Part shown: positions 52,953 through 60,462 of the stretch, one piece after another | Numbering within the stretch: position 1 is the first letter of the stretch | Layout of the letters: each line of letters starts with the position of its first letter | DNA from: Meishania litoralis | Lineage (GTDB): Bacteria; Bacteroidota; Bacteroidia; Flavobacteriales; Flavobacteriaceae | Direction of reading: 5' to 3' | DNA length: 64,000 bases | NCBI RefSeq assembly: GCF_042611095.1 | Contig: NZ_JBHFPV010000001.1 | Span: forward strand, 434,001-498,000 | Made by a program: the position numbers and the translations under genes | The notes under the pieces: generated by a model | Databases searched by the model: none | The model's input: the letters and a program-made list of their open reading frames with translations, nothing else | What the model was told of the DNA's origin: nothing

Positions 52953-53669
52953 ATGAAAAATGCACTAAGGATTACCCAACCATGCTCCGAAAAATTTGAG
53001 AGCTTTGCCCCGACATCGAATGGAGGATTTTGCAGATTATGCGCAAAAGAAGTAATAGATTTCACGAACATGCCCGAACCCGAACTAATCGCCTTTTTTA
53101 ATAATAGGACTACGGACACCTGTGGCCGATTCAAAAGCACGCAGTTAAAAACTTATAGAACATCAGCAATGAATAGAACAAATAAAGGCTTCTTCGCACG
53201 AAGTATGGCAATAATAGGGCTTTCTATACTGAGCCTTGGCAATTTGACCGCCCTGCACGCGCAAGATTACGCTAGCACTGAAACCGAAATACAGGTTTCG
53301 AAAAAATCACTTGATACCAACGGTATAAGTTTACAGGAATATACGGTAAAAGGTACCGTGCTTGATGAAATGAACGAACCACTTTCAGGGGTCAATGTGG
53401 TTTTGAAAGGAACTGCGGAAGGAGTCGTTACCGATCTTGACGGAAAGTTCGAATTTCCCAGAAATTTGGAGGTTGGCAACATTTTGGTCTTTAGCTTTCT
53501 AGGTTATGAAACCAAAGAGTACATCGTTCCTGAAAGCGATTCTCCCGTATTGGACATTACAATAACCTTTGATACCGTTGATGTGGAGCTTATGGGTGCC
53601 GTGGATACCGGCGGAGTCTACAAATCAAAGCGTAACATTTTCCAAAAATTCCTGGGATTGTTCAAATAG
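52953..53669 (+). CDS. Cys-motif membrane protein with carboxypeptidase regulatory-like domain
   Basis: The 238-residue protein has three parts. Residues 1-70 carry C11, C27-x2-C30 and C57 in a pattern common to many Bacteroidota proteins (GGFCRLCAKEVIDFTNM ... TCGRF), a possible metal-binding module. Residues about 84-104 form a transmembrane helix. Residues about 131-205 form a CarboxypepD_reg-like sandwich (VKGTVLDEMNEPLSGVNVVL), as found at the N-terminus of SusC proteins. It ends YKSKRNIFQKFLGLFK. The cytoplasmic-membrane-periplasm layout suggests signalling, but no partner is evident. It follows the macroglobulin by 147 bases. Confidence 0.8.
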   Translation: MKNALRITQPCSEKFESFAPTSNGGFCRLCAKEVIDFTNMPEPELIAFFNNRTTDTCGRFKSTQLKTYRTSAMNRTNKGFFARSMAIIGLSILSLGNLTALHAQDYASTETEIQVSKKSLDTNGISLQEYTVKGTVLDEMNEPLSGVNVVLKGTAEGVVTDLDGKFEFPRNLEVGNILVFSFLGYETKEYIVPESDSPVLDITITFDTVDVELMGAVDTGGVYKSKRNIFQKFLGLFK

Positions 53670-53724
53670 TAAGCCGTTCTGGGTTCAAAATCCATGGTTT
53701 TCTTAAATTTTTTATTGAACACTA

Positions 53725-53806
53725 TGTCATTCCGACGGAGCCAAGCGACGAGGAATCCCATAGCTTTGAATCTGCAATGGGATTTCTACCTTTGCTGGAA
53801 ATGACA
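53725..53806. repeat. REP/MITE-like intergenic element
   Basis: The element has inverted ends (TGTCATTCC at 53725-53733 and GGAAATGACA at 53797-53806) and an inner inverted pair (AATCCCAT with ATGGGATT), so it could fold into a cruciform. Elements with these ends are typical of flavobacterial gene gaps. It encodes nothing. Confidence 0.6.
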
Positions 53807-53851
53807 AAACACTCTAAAAAGTTTATGAAAACTAAAGCAACCGCACTTAAT

Positions 53852-53867
53852 CCTGATAGCTATCGGG
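53852..53867. repeat. 16-base palindrome
   Basis: CCTGATAGCTATCGGG is a near-perfect palindrome with one mismatch (T/G pair). It lies 28 bases before the start codon of the transglutaminase-like gene and may be another repeat fragment or a protein-binding site. Confidence 0.5.
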
Positions 53868-53894
53868 AACAGGGCTTCAATCTTTAACTTGACT

Positions 53895-54908
53895 ATGAAA
53901 TCGATCTTTCCCCTTATTCTGCTCATTAGCGTTTTATGTCAAGGCCAACGTGGTGATTTTAGTAAAATTGATTTTGGAAAAGCCGATAGTATCGCACTTG
54001 CACACAAAGGGGAAGGCTTGAGAAACCTACCTATATTGATCCATAGATTAACGGCATCATTGGAAACCGACGTCGAGAAATTCAGGGCCATTTATACATG
54101 GGTAGCCACGAATATCGAAAATGATTATCATGCCTATCTCAGAACCATTAAAAAACGGAAAAAACATGCCGATGACCGTGCCGCTTTTCTAGAATGGAAC
54201 GAAAGTTTCACGCCCAAAGTTTTCGAAAAATTGGTGGAACAAAGAAAAACGGCCTGTTCGGGATATGCTTTTCTCGTAAGGGAAATGGCCAAAATTGCAG
54301 GTCTTAATTGCAAGATTATAGATGGCTACGGGCGAACACCTACCTTGATTTTGGATGAGGAGAGTATTCCCAATCACGCATGGAACGCTATTGAACTGGA
54401 TGGCAAGTGGTACTTGGTCGATGCAACATGGTCTGCTGGGCGTGTTATGTTCGATGAGGGCGAACCAAGGTTCGAGCATGATTATTTTGATGGTTATTTT
54501 TTGGCGGATCCAGCCTTGTTCATAAAAAATCATTATCCACTGGAAAATAAATGGACCTTATTGCCTAACCCTCCCACTTTCAATCAGTTTTTACAAGGCC
54601 CCATCGTGTACAAAGAAGCTTTTGCGTCGAACATCGTACCTGTTCAACCTGATGAAATGTTTTTGGAAACCACAAAAAGCAGGCCCATTGAATTTATTCT
54701 TGAGACCCCCAAGGACATTAATAATGAAAATATAATACTGACATTGAACAATGGTAATTCCGATAGAAGTGTTCACCCCGTAAGCACCTACGAAAAAAGG
54801 CAATTACGTTTAAAACATGTTTTTGATAAAACGGGGAAGTATGACGTTCACATTCAGTTGAACGATACCATAGTGGCCACATACGTTGTCAAAGTCAAGC
54901 GAAAATAA
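53895..54908 (+). CDS. Secreted transglutaminase-like protein
   Basis: The 337-residue protein (ATG 53895; an upstream TTG is less likely) has a signal peptide (MKSIFPLILLISVLCQGQ) and a transglutaminase-core domain at about 65-180. Its triad is C121 (TACSGYAFLVREMA), H161 (PNHAWNAIELDGK) and D176 (WYLVDATWSAG). Such bacterial domains act as cysteine proteases or cross-linkers. The C-terminal part (about 255-337) reads as a beta-sandwich. It converges with the DUF4136 gene. Confidence 0.88.
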   Translation: MKSIFPLILLISVLCQGQRGDFSKIDFGKADSIALAHKGEGLRNLPILIHRLTASLETDVEKFRAIYTWVATNIENDYHAYLRTIKKRKKHADDRAAFLEWNESFTPKVFEKLVEQRKTACSGYAFLVREMAKIAGLNCKIIDGYGRTPTLILDEESIPNHAWNAIELDGKWYLVDATWSAGRVMFDEGEPRFEHDYFDGYFLADPALFIKNHYPLENKWTLLPNPPTFNQFLQGPIVYKEAFASNIVPVQPDEMFLETTKSRPIEFILETPKDINNENIILTLNNGNSDRSVHPVSTYEKRQLRLKHVFDKTGKYDVHIQLNDTIVATYVVKVKRK

Positions 54909-54923
54909 CCCTGTTAACGATTG

Positions 54924-55451
54924 TTATTTCCTTTTTTTGGGCGGATATTTAGAAAGCACCTTGCCAACCATCTCTTGTAACTTTTGTTCACGGACCAGCG
55001 GAGGAAGATTTTCTTTTAACGCACTGGTACTAACGGCCTGCCAAAAGAGTTGGTCTTTTTTGGCATCGACAAAATCAAACACAATCTGGCGTTCAAGTTT
55101 GGAGGAACCCAATGGGATACCGACCGAAACACCACCACCTACATTACGGCCCGTGCCGCCGACCCCGACCCCAACGGAAGTATTTTTGGGCATTTGAAAT
55201 GACCTGCCTTCAATATTGATTAAAAAATCAGGCTCTTCTGAAAAAACAAGACCCTTCGATTGCAAAGCAATATCCAATGCTTTGAAAAGCCTTTTCTCGT
55301 CCAACTCGCCAAGGCCCGTTTCGATTTCGGAATAATAGTTGTACGTGTTGTAGTTGGAAAACTCGGTTTCCTTATCATAGTCATAATTGACTTTTATGGC
55401 ATTGCATGAAATGAACAAAACCAAAAAAATAACGCGAAGCAGATTTTGCAT
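54924..55451 (-). CDS. DUF4136 lipoprotein
   Basis: The 175-residue product starts MQNLLRVIFLVLFISCNAIK (lipobox with Cys at residue 16). It has the DUF4136 pattern SNYNTYNYYSEIE, LQSKGLVFSEEPDFLINIEG and, near the end, FWQAVSTSALKENLPP. A Gly-rich loop (VGVGVGGTGRNVGGGVSVG) lies in the middle. The ATG at 55451 was preferred to an upstream GTG. These proteins are outer-membrane lipoproteins of unknown role. Confidence 0.85.
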   Translation of the reverse strand: MQNLLRVIFLVLFISCNAIKVNYDYDKETEFSNYNTYNYYSEIETGLGELDEKRLFKALDIALQSKGLVFSEEPDFLINIEGRSFQMPKNTSVGVGVGGTGRNVGGGVSVGIPLGSSKLERQIVFDFVDAKKDQLFWQAVSTSALKENLPPLVREQKLQEMVGKVLSKYPPKKRK

Positions 55452-55517
55452 AATCACAGCTTTCCTCTAAAATAATCAAAAAAATAACCCAAATATCTGA
55501 AAACCAACCTTTTTCGA

Positions 55518-56519
55518 TTAACTGTTCAGCATAATCCAAAGTCTATCCTTAAGTTCTTGAAGCCCGATTTGGGCTACCGATGAGATGAACATATAAGACA
55601 CTCCTTTAAAATCTTTATCCAATTCGACCCGCATTTCATCCATCAGTTCTTGGTCGAGCATATCGCATTTCGAGATACAGATAAGACGTTCTTTGTCCAA
55701 CAATTCAGGATTATACCTTCGCAGCTCATCCAACAAAATTTCGTATTCCTTACTGATATCCATACTATCGGCCGCAATCAAAAACAACAAGGTCGCATTG
55801 CGCTCGATATGGCGCAAAAAGTAATGCCCAAGGCCCTTTCCTTCGGCCGCACCTTCGATGATACCCGGAATATCGGCCATAACGAAACTCTGAAAATCGC
55901 GGTGCTGAACAATGCCCAAATTCGGCTTTAAGGTAGTAAATTCATAATCGGCTATCTTGGGTTTGGCCGAAGTCATGACCGAAAGCAAGGTCGATTTTCC
56001 GGCATTCGGAAATCCTACCAGCCCCACATCGGCCAAAACCTTCAGTTCGAGAATAACGTTCTTTTCTTGACCTGGCACACCGGGCTGCGCATATCTTGGG
56101 GTCTGATTGGTAGGTGTCTTAAAGTGCCAATTGCCACGCCCGCCCATACCGCCCTCGACGATGATCTTTTCTTCTTTGTCCTCGGTAATCTCAAAAATCA
56201 CCTCATTGGTTTCAGCATCCTTGATTACGGTGCCAAGAGGCACATCGATATATATGTCGGCACCATCGGCTCCCGTACTTCGGTTCTTGCTACCATGTTC
56301 CGCATGCCCTGCCTTAAAATGCTTTTTGAACTTGAAGTTGACCAAAGTCCACAGATTCTTGTTTCCACGAAAAATAACATGACCGCCACGCCCGCCATCG
56401 CCGCCGTCAGGACCTCCCTTGGCAACATATTTTTCACGGTGCAAATGTGCCGAACCCTTGCCTCCGTTACCTGATTCGACATGTATTTTAACGTAATCTA
56501 CAAAGTTGCCCTCGGTCAT
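55518..56519 (-). CDS. obgE: Obg-family GTPase
   Basis: Obg/CgtA is an essential GTPase in 50S assembly and stress control. The 333-residue protein has the glycine-rich Obg fold (about 1-158; VDYVKIHVESGNGGKGSAHL) and a G domain with GFPNAGKSTLLS, DIPGIIEGAAEGKGLGH and ISKCDML. It lacks the C-terminal OCT extension seen in some homologues, which is common. The start ATG is at 56519. Confidence 0.97.
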   Translation of the reverse strand: MTEGNFVDYVKIHVESGNGGKGSAHLHREKYVAKGGPDGGDGGRGGHVIFRGNKNLWTLVNFKFKKHFKAGHAEHGSKNRSTGADGADIYIDVPLGTVIKDAETNEVIFEITEDKEEKIIVEGGMGGRGNWHFKTPTNQTPRYAQPGVPGQEKNVILELKVLADVGLVGFPNAGKSTLLSVMTSAKPKIADYEFTTLKPNLGIVQHRDFQSFVMADIPGIIEGAAEGKGLGHYFLRHIERNATLLFLIAADSMDISKEYEILLDELRRYNPELLDKERLICISKCDMLDQELMDEMRVELDKDFKGVSYMFISSVAQIGLQELKDRLWIMLNS

Positions 56520-56641
56520 TAGAAAATATTATGGTTTGAAATTCATCCATTTATATCGCAAAAATAACGAATACGATACATGCGACTTATCGAAAACATG
56601 GAACTCTTTGAACACTAGCCACTATTCAGCGAGACCTTTTA

Positions 56642-56776
56642 TTACAAAATGGGGTCAGAAGTGAAGACCCAAATAAAATATCCGATCGTAAACAAAACCA
56701 AGATTATGATGGCGGCACAACCCACAAAGAAGCAGCTTTTGAATACTTCCCTTGTACCTATGACCTCTTCTTTCAT
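56642..56776 (-). CDS. Possible 44-residue single-span membrane protein
   Basis: An ATG-TAA frame gives MKEEVIGTREVFKSC, then a hydrophobic helix (AAIIILVLFTIGYFIWVF), then TSDPIL. The sharp charged-hydrophobic-polar layout argues for a real protein. No homology can be claimed and no strong promoter was seen. It lies in the gap between obgE and the acetyltransferase remnant. Confidence 0.35.
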   Translation of the reverse strand: MKEEVIGTREVFKSCFFVGCAAIIILVLFTIGYFIWVFTSDPIL

Positions 56777-56938
56777 CTGTTTATTTTATCTTTTTCAAAG
56801 GTCAATGTAATTCGCCAATGACAACCCCGATGGGTGTCAAGATATACTATGGCTCATTTCGTTCAATCACATTATCAATGGCAAAGGTAACCCCCTTTTC
56901 TTTGGGCAGGCCCCATAAACTTTAAAAATTCTCAATTT

Positions 56939-57377
56939 TTACGCCCCTATTGTCCCATGGGCACGTTGCGAACGAAAGTTTTTCGGTTCTACATAAAAAA
57001 CAGCCATGTCGAAATCAACCAAGGCGCAATTGACCATCGATTTTTTAGGCTTCAAGATTGTACAAGCCGCCCCGATAATAACGGTCCGGAAGAGCACCCA
57101 ATTTCAACCACAACGTTTTCGGTATCGATAATCTTATAACGCGCACTGCCGATGACCGCACCGTTCTTCTTATCAAGAATGGGCAAAGCTACTTTTGACA
57201 CCATCGACTCATCAAAAACTTGCTTAAAATTTTCAAGGATATGGCGGTCGTTATTTAGGTGCTGTGGCCAAATCAAGGGGTCAGAGGCAACTATAAAAAA
57301 TACTAAAAGTCCTCCTACTCGAAATATCTGGTCAATATAAGTTCATTTTCAAGCGAAGGTTGGCGATCGAAGTTCAT
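56939..57377 (-). pseudogene. Decayed GNAT-family acetyltransferase
   Basis: The original frame starts with ATG at 57377 (MNFDRQPSLENELILTRYFE) and then meets TAG. The continuation is found in other frames: ASDPLIWPQHLNNDRH and GAVIGSARYKIID in one, YYRGGLYNLEA then TAA in the next, and KKSMVNCALVDFDMAVFYV and FRSQRAHGTIGA in a third. Together they follow the GNAT order seen in relatives (LENELVLLRPL, DPLIWEQH, VIGSSRYY, YWGGKYNREM, RLMLDHAF, RSQRAHEKIGA). At least three frameshifts and several stops make the product non-functional. Confidence 0.85.
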
Positions 57378-57389
57378 ATAAAGACAGGA

Positions 57390-58499
57390 TCATAACTCCT
57401 CGATGACTTTCCCCAGTCGCATAGTGATTTCATCAATGGCCCCTATGCCATTAACTCTATGAAATTTTCCTTGAGCCTCGTAGAAGTCTTTGAGGGGTGC
57501 TGTCTTTTGGTTGTATTCATCAAAACGGTTGCGGATCTTGTCTTCATCTTGATCATCGCTACGACCACTCACCTTTCCTCGTTCCAAAAGACGTTGTATC
57601 AATATCTCATCATCGGCCTCCAGGGCGATGGTGGCATCGATCTTCATGTTCTTGGTGGCCAAAAATTTATCCAAGGCCTCGGCCTGGGCCGTAGTTCGCG
57701 GAAAACCGTCAAAAATGAATCCGCTGGCATCGGGATTCTTGTCTACCGCATCTTCCAACATTTTAATCGTGACCTCATCGGGCACAAGATCACCGTTGTC
57801 GATATACGATTTGGCCAATTTGCCCAAATCGGTGTCGTTCTTCATATTGAACCTAAAAAGGTCACCGGTAGAGATATGTTCAAGGTTGTATTGGTCTTTT
57901 AGAAACTGTGCCTGAGTGCCCTTGCCGGCACCTGGCTTTCCGAATAGTACAAGATTGATCATATGCTTTTGGTTTAATTGGTATACTTCTTTTAAATTTC
58001 TGCCCAGCTCATTATAATCTAGGCCATATCCAACAATAAATTTATTTGGAATTTCAATACCTACATAATCAATGGTATATTCACCATTGTAGATTTCCGA
58101 TTTGTAGAAAAGGCTGGCGATCTTGAACTCCTTTACATTGATGTTCGAAAACATATGTATCAGTTCTTGAAGCGTACGGCCGGTATCGATAATATCCTCT
58201 AAAACAATAACACTTCTATCTTCGATATCCTCAGATACATCCAACAAGGTTTCAACGATACCCGTAGAGGTCAGACCGCCATACGAACTCATTTTCACAA
58301 AGGACACCTCGCATGGATGCGGATAAGATTTTAAAAAATCGGATACGAACATAAAAGCACCGTTGAGTACCCCAACAAAAATTGGCACTTCATCCTTGTA
58401 ATCGATCGCAATCTTATCGGCAAGATCTTTCACGGCCGACAAGATTTCCGTTTCGCTCAAATAGGGTTTGAAATATTTGTCGTGTAGCTTTATCAACAC
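57390..58499 (-). CDS. hpt-adk: Hypoxanthine phosphoribosyltransferase-adenylate kinase fusion
   Basis: One 369-residue frame holds two enzymes. Residues 1-175 form a type I phosphoribosyltransferase with the PRPP loop VIVLEDIIDTGRT (98-109), which salvages hypoxanthine/guanine. Residues 180-369 form a complete short-type adenylate kinase with P-loop GKPGAGKGT (187-195), GFPRTTAQAE and a short LID containing RGKVSGRSDDQ. They are joined by only about five residues; an internal ATG at 57962 (MINLVLFG) could also start adenylate kinase alone. The start is not ATG: GTG at 58499 or, more like relatives, TTG at 58496, and an in-frame stop lies just upstream. This fusion replaces the adk usually found after secY. 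Confidence 0.9.
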   Translation of the reverse strand: MLIKLHDKYFKPYLSETEILSAVKDLADKIAIDYKDEVPIFVGVLNGAFMFVSDFLKSYPHPCEVSFVKMSSYGGLTSTGIVETLLDVSEDIEDRSVIVLEDIIDTGRTLQELIHMFSNINVKEFKIASLFYKSEIYNGEYTIDYVGIEIPNKFIVGYGLDYNELGRNLKEVYQLNQKHMINLVLFGKPGAGKGTQAQFLKDQYNLEHISTGDLFRFNMKNDTDLGKLAKSYIDNGDLVPDEVTIKMLEDAVDKNPDASGFIFDGFPRTTAQAEALDKFLATKNMKIDATIALEADDEILIQRLLERGKVSGRSDDQDEDKIRNRFDEYNQKTAPLKDFYEAQGKFHRVNGIGAIDEITMRLGKVIEEL

Positions 58500-58584
58500 T
58501 CGGGATCGATTTTACAAGGATGGCAAATATACCAATTTGATTTCTCTTTTGGCCGTGTACGCAATGGGTTTTAAGAATTAGGCG

Positions 58585-58592
58585 TATTTTTG
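58585..58592 (+). promoter_or_regulatory. Candidate -7 box before purK
   Basis: TATTTTTG matches TAnnTTTG exactly, 37 bases before the purK ATG. A small inverted repeat (CCCTT...AAGGG) lies in the leader after it. No good -33 box was found. Confidence 0.35.
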
Positions 58593-58629
58593 CCCTGCGA
58601 CCCTTAAAAACAAGGGATAGTAAATTACA

Positions 58630-59784
58630 ATGGAATACTTTTCTTCGGATTTTATATTGGGGATTTTAGGCGGCGGACAACTCGGCAAAATGCTGTTGTA
58701 CGAGACCCGAAAATGGGATATAGGCACCAAGGTCATGGATGCTTCGGACGAGGCCCCCTGCAAGATCGCCTGTAACGAATTCGTAAAAGGAAGCCTTCTC
58801 GATTTCAAGGCCGTGTACGATTTCGGAAAGAATGTCGATGTGCTGACCATCGAGATCGAGAACGTGAACCTTGACGCGCTTGAAAAGTTGGAAGAAGAAG
58901 GAAAAAAAGTCTATCCGCCAACAAAAGCGTTGCGTATCATCCAGAACAAGGCCAAACAAAAGTTATTCTATGTGGACAATGGAATTCCGACGGCGGAGTT
59001 TCATCGTTTCGCCTACAAGAGTGAGATTGCCGATAGCATAAATAACGGCGGCTTGGAATTTCCTTTTATTTGGAAGGCCGCCCAATTCGGGTACGACGGA
59101 CAAGGCGTAAAGGTAGTTCGCAAATTGGAGGATCTTGAAGGATTGCCTTCCGGAGAGTGCATTGCCGAAGAAATGGTAAATTTTAAGAACGAACTGGCCG
59201 TAATCGTGGCCCGAAACGTAAGTGGAGAGGTAAAGACCTATCCCGTGGTCGAAATGGAGTTCCACCCCGAAGCAAATCAGGTCGAGTACGTAATCTGTCC
59301 GGCAAGGATCGATGACAAAGTCGCCTTGAAGGCCCGGGAAATAGCATTGAAGGTATCCGAAAAAATACAACATGTCGGATTGTTGGCGGTCGAGATGTTC
59401 CAGACCCATGATGATAAAATATTGGTCAACGAAGTTGCACCTCGACCCCATAACAGCGGACATTATAGCATCGAAGCCAGTTATACCAACCAATTCGAAC
59501 AACACCTTCGTGCCATATTGGACCTTCCTTTAGGAAATACTGACAACAAAGTTGCGGGAATCATGGTGAATTTGGTGGGGGCCGAAGGCCATACAGGGAA
59601 AGTGGTCTATGAAAACATTGGGGAGATTATGAGAATGGAGGGCGTGACGCCGCATATCTATGGAAAGAAACAGACCCGACCCTTTCGAAAAATGGGGCAT
59701 GTGACCATCGTGAACAAAAATATTGCCGAAGCAAGAACCATTGCACAACAAGTAAAAGAAAAAATCAAGGTAATAAGTAATTAG
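58630..59784 (+). CDS. purK: N5-carboxyaminoimidazole ribonucleotide synthase
   Basis: PurK uses ATP and bicarbonate to carboxylate aminoimidazole ribonucleotide in purine synthesis. The 384-residue ATP-grasp protein has LGGGQLGKMLLYETRKW near the N-terminus, FIWKAAQFGYDGQGVKVV in the ATP-binding region, and VNEVAPRPHNSGHYSIEAS, the metal- and substrate-binding block. purE follows after 2 bases. Confidence 0.97.
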   Translation: MEYFSSDFILGILGGGQLGKMLLYETRKWDIGTKVMDASDEAPCKIACNEFVKGSLLDFKAVYDFGKNVDVLTIEIENVNLDALEKLEEEGKKVYPPTKALRIIQNKAKQKLFYVDNGIPTAEFHRFAYKSEIADSINNGGLEFPFIWKAAQFGYDGQGVKVVRKLEDLEGLPSGECIAEEMVNFKNELAVIVARNVSGEVKTYPVVEMEFHPEANQVEYVICPARIDDKVALKAREIALKVSEKIQHVGLLAVEMFQTHDDKILVNEVAPRPHNSGHYSIEASYTNQFEQHLRAILDLPLGNTDNKVAGIMVNLVGAEGHTGKVVYENIGEIMRMEGVTPHIYGKKQTRPFRKMGHVTIVNKNIAEARTIAQQVKEKIKVISN

Positions 59785-59786
59785 TT

Positions 59787-60278
59787 ATGAGCAAAGTAGC
59801 CGTAGTAATGGGAAGCATTAGCGACCTCCCCGTCATGCAAGACGCCGTCGATATTTTAAAAGGCTTCGATATCGAGGTCGAGGTAGATATCGTTTCGGCG
59901 CACCGCACGCCCGAAAAGCTTTTCGATTTTAGCAAAAACGCACACAAAAATGGCTATTCCGTAATCATTGCCGGTGCAGGGGGGGCGGCACACTTACCGG
60001 GAATGGTAGCCTCGATGTCTCCTTTACCGGTTATCGGCGTACCTGTAAAAAGTAGCAATTCTATCGATGGCTGGGATTCTGTGCTCTCCATATTGCAAAT
60101 GCCGGGCGGGGTTCCTGTTGCAACGGTCGCGTTGAACGGAGCCAAAAATGCAGGCATTCTAGCTGCGCAGATTATCGGAAGTTCCGATAAATGCGTTTTG
60201 GACAAAATTGTACTTTATAAAGAAGGATTGAAACAGAAGGTGATAGATGGAGCAAAAAAAGTAAACACTAAGCAGTGA
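59787..60278 (+). CDS. purE: N5-carboxyaminoimidazole ribonucleotide mutase
   Basis: PurE converts the unstable PurK product to CAIR. The 163-residue class I protein has GSISDLPVMQDAVDILKGF, VSAHRTPEKL (catalytic His) and AGAGGAAHLPGMVASM, with the usual ending. It is translated right after purK, which fits handing over the labile intermediate. Confidence 0.97.
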   Translation: MSKVAVVMGSISDLPVMQDAVDILKGFDIEVEVDIVSAHRTPEKLFDFSKNAHKNGYSVIIAGAGGAAHLPGMVASMSPLPVIGVPVKSSNSIDGWDSVLSILQMPGGVPVATVALNGAKNAGILAAQIIGSSDKCVLDKIVLYKEGLKQKVIDGAKKVNTKQ

Positions 60279-60354
60279 ACGGTGAACAGTCTATAACGGG
60301 CCGTCAATGGTGAACGGACAGCTATCAACGCAATAATGAGCAGTGAGCTGCAAA
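60271..60354. repeat. Short degenerate repeats after purE
   Basis: Copies of a GGTGAAC/GTGAACGG-like unit recur (60273-60290, 60309-60317) together with TGAGCAGTGAGCTG, starting within the last bases of purE. The 184-base gap to the next gene contains nothing else recognisable. Confidence 0.4.
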
Positions 60355-60462
60355 CCGTGTCAAGAAGCATTAAATAGTTTTGGATTTTCCCTTGTTCCGA
60401 TTTTCAAGTTCGTCCCGCAAACCATTTTTTAACCTATAAACCAATAAACCCGTAAAATCTTT

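Noticed and set aside
57052..57276. A 74-codon minus-strand frame as a separate gene
   Set aside because: It is only the middle piece of the GNAT remnant. Family blocks continue on both sides in other frames, so it was placed in the pseudogene.
60271..60354. A CRISPR-like array after purE
   Set aside because: The repeated units are short, unequal and without regular spacers.
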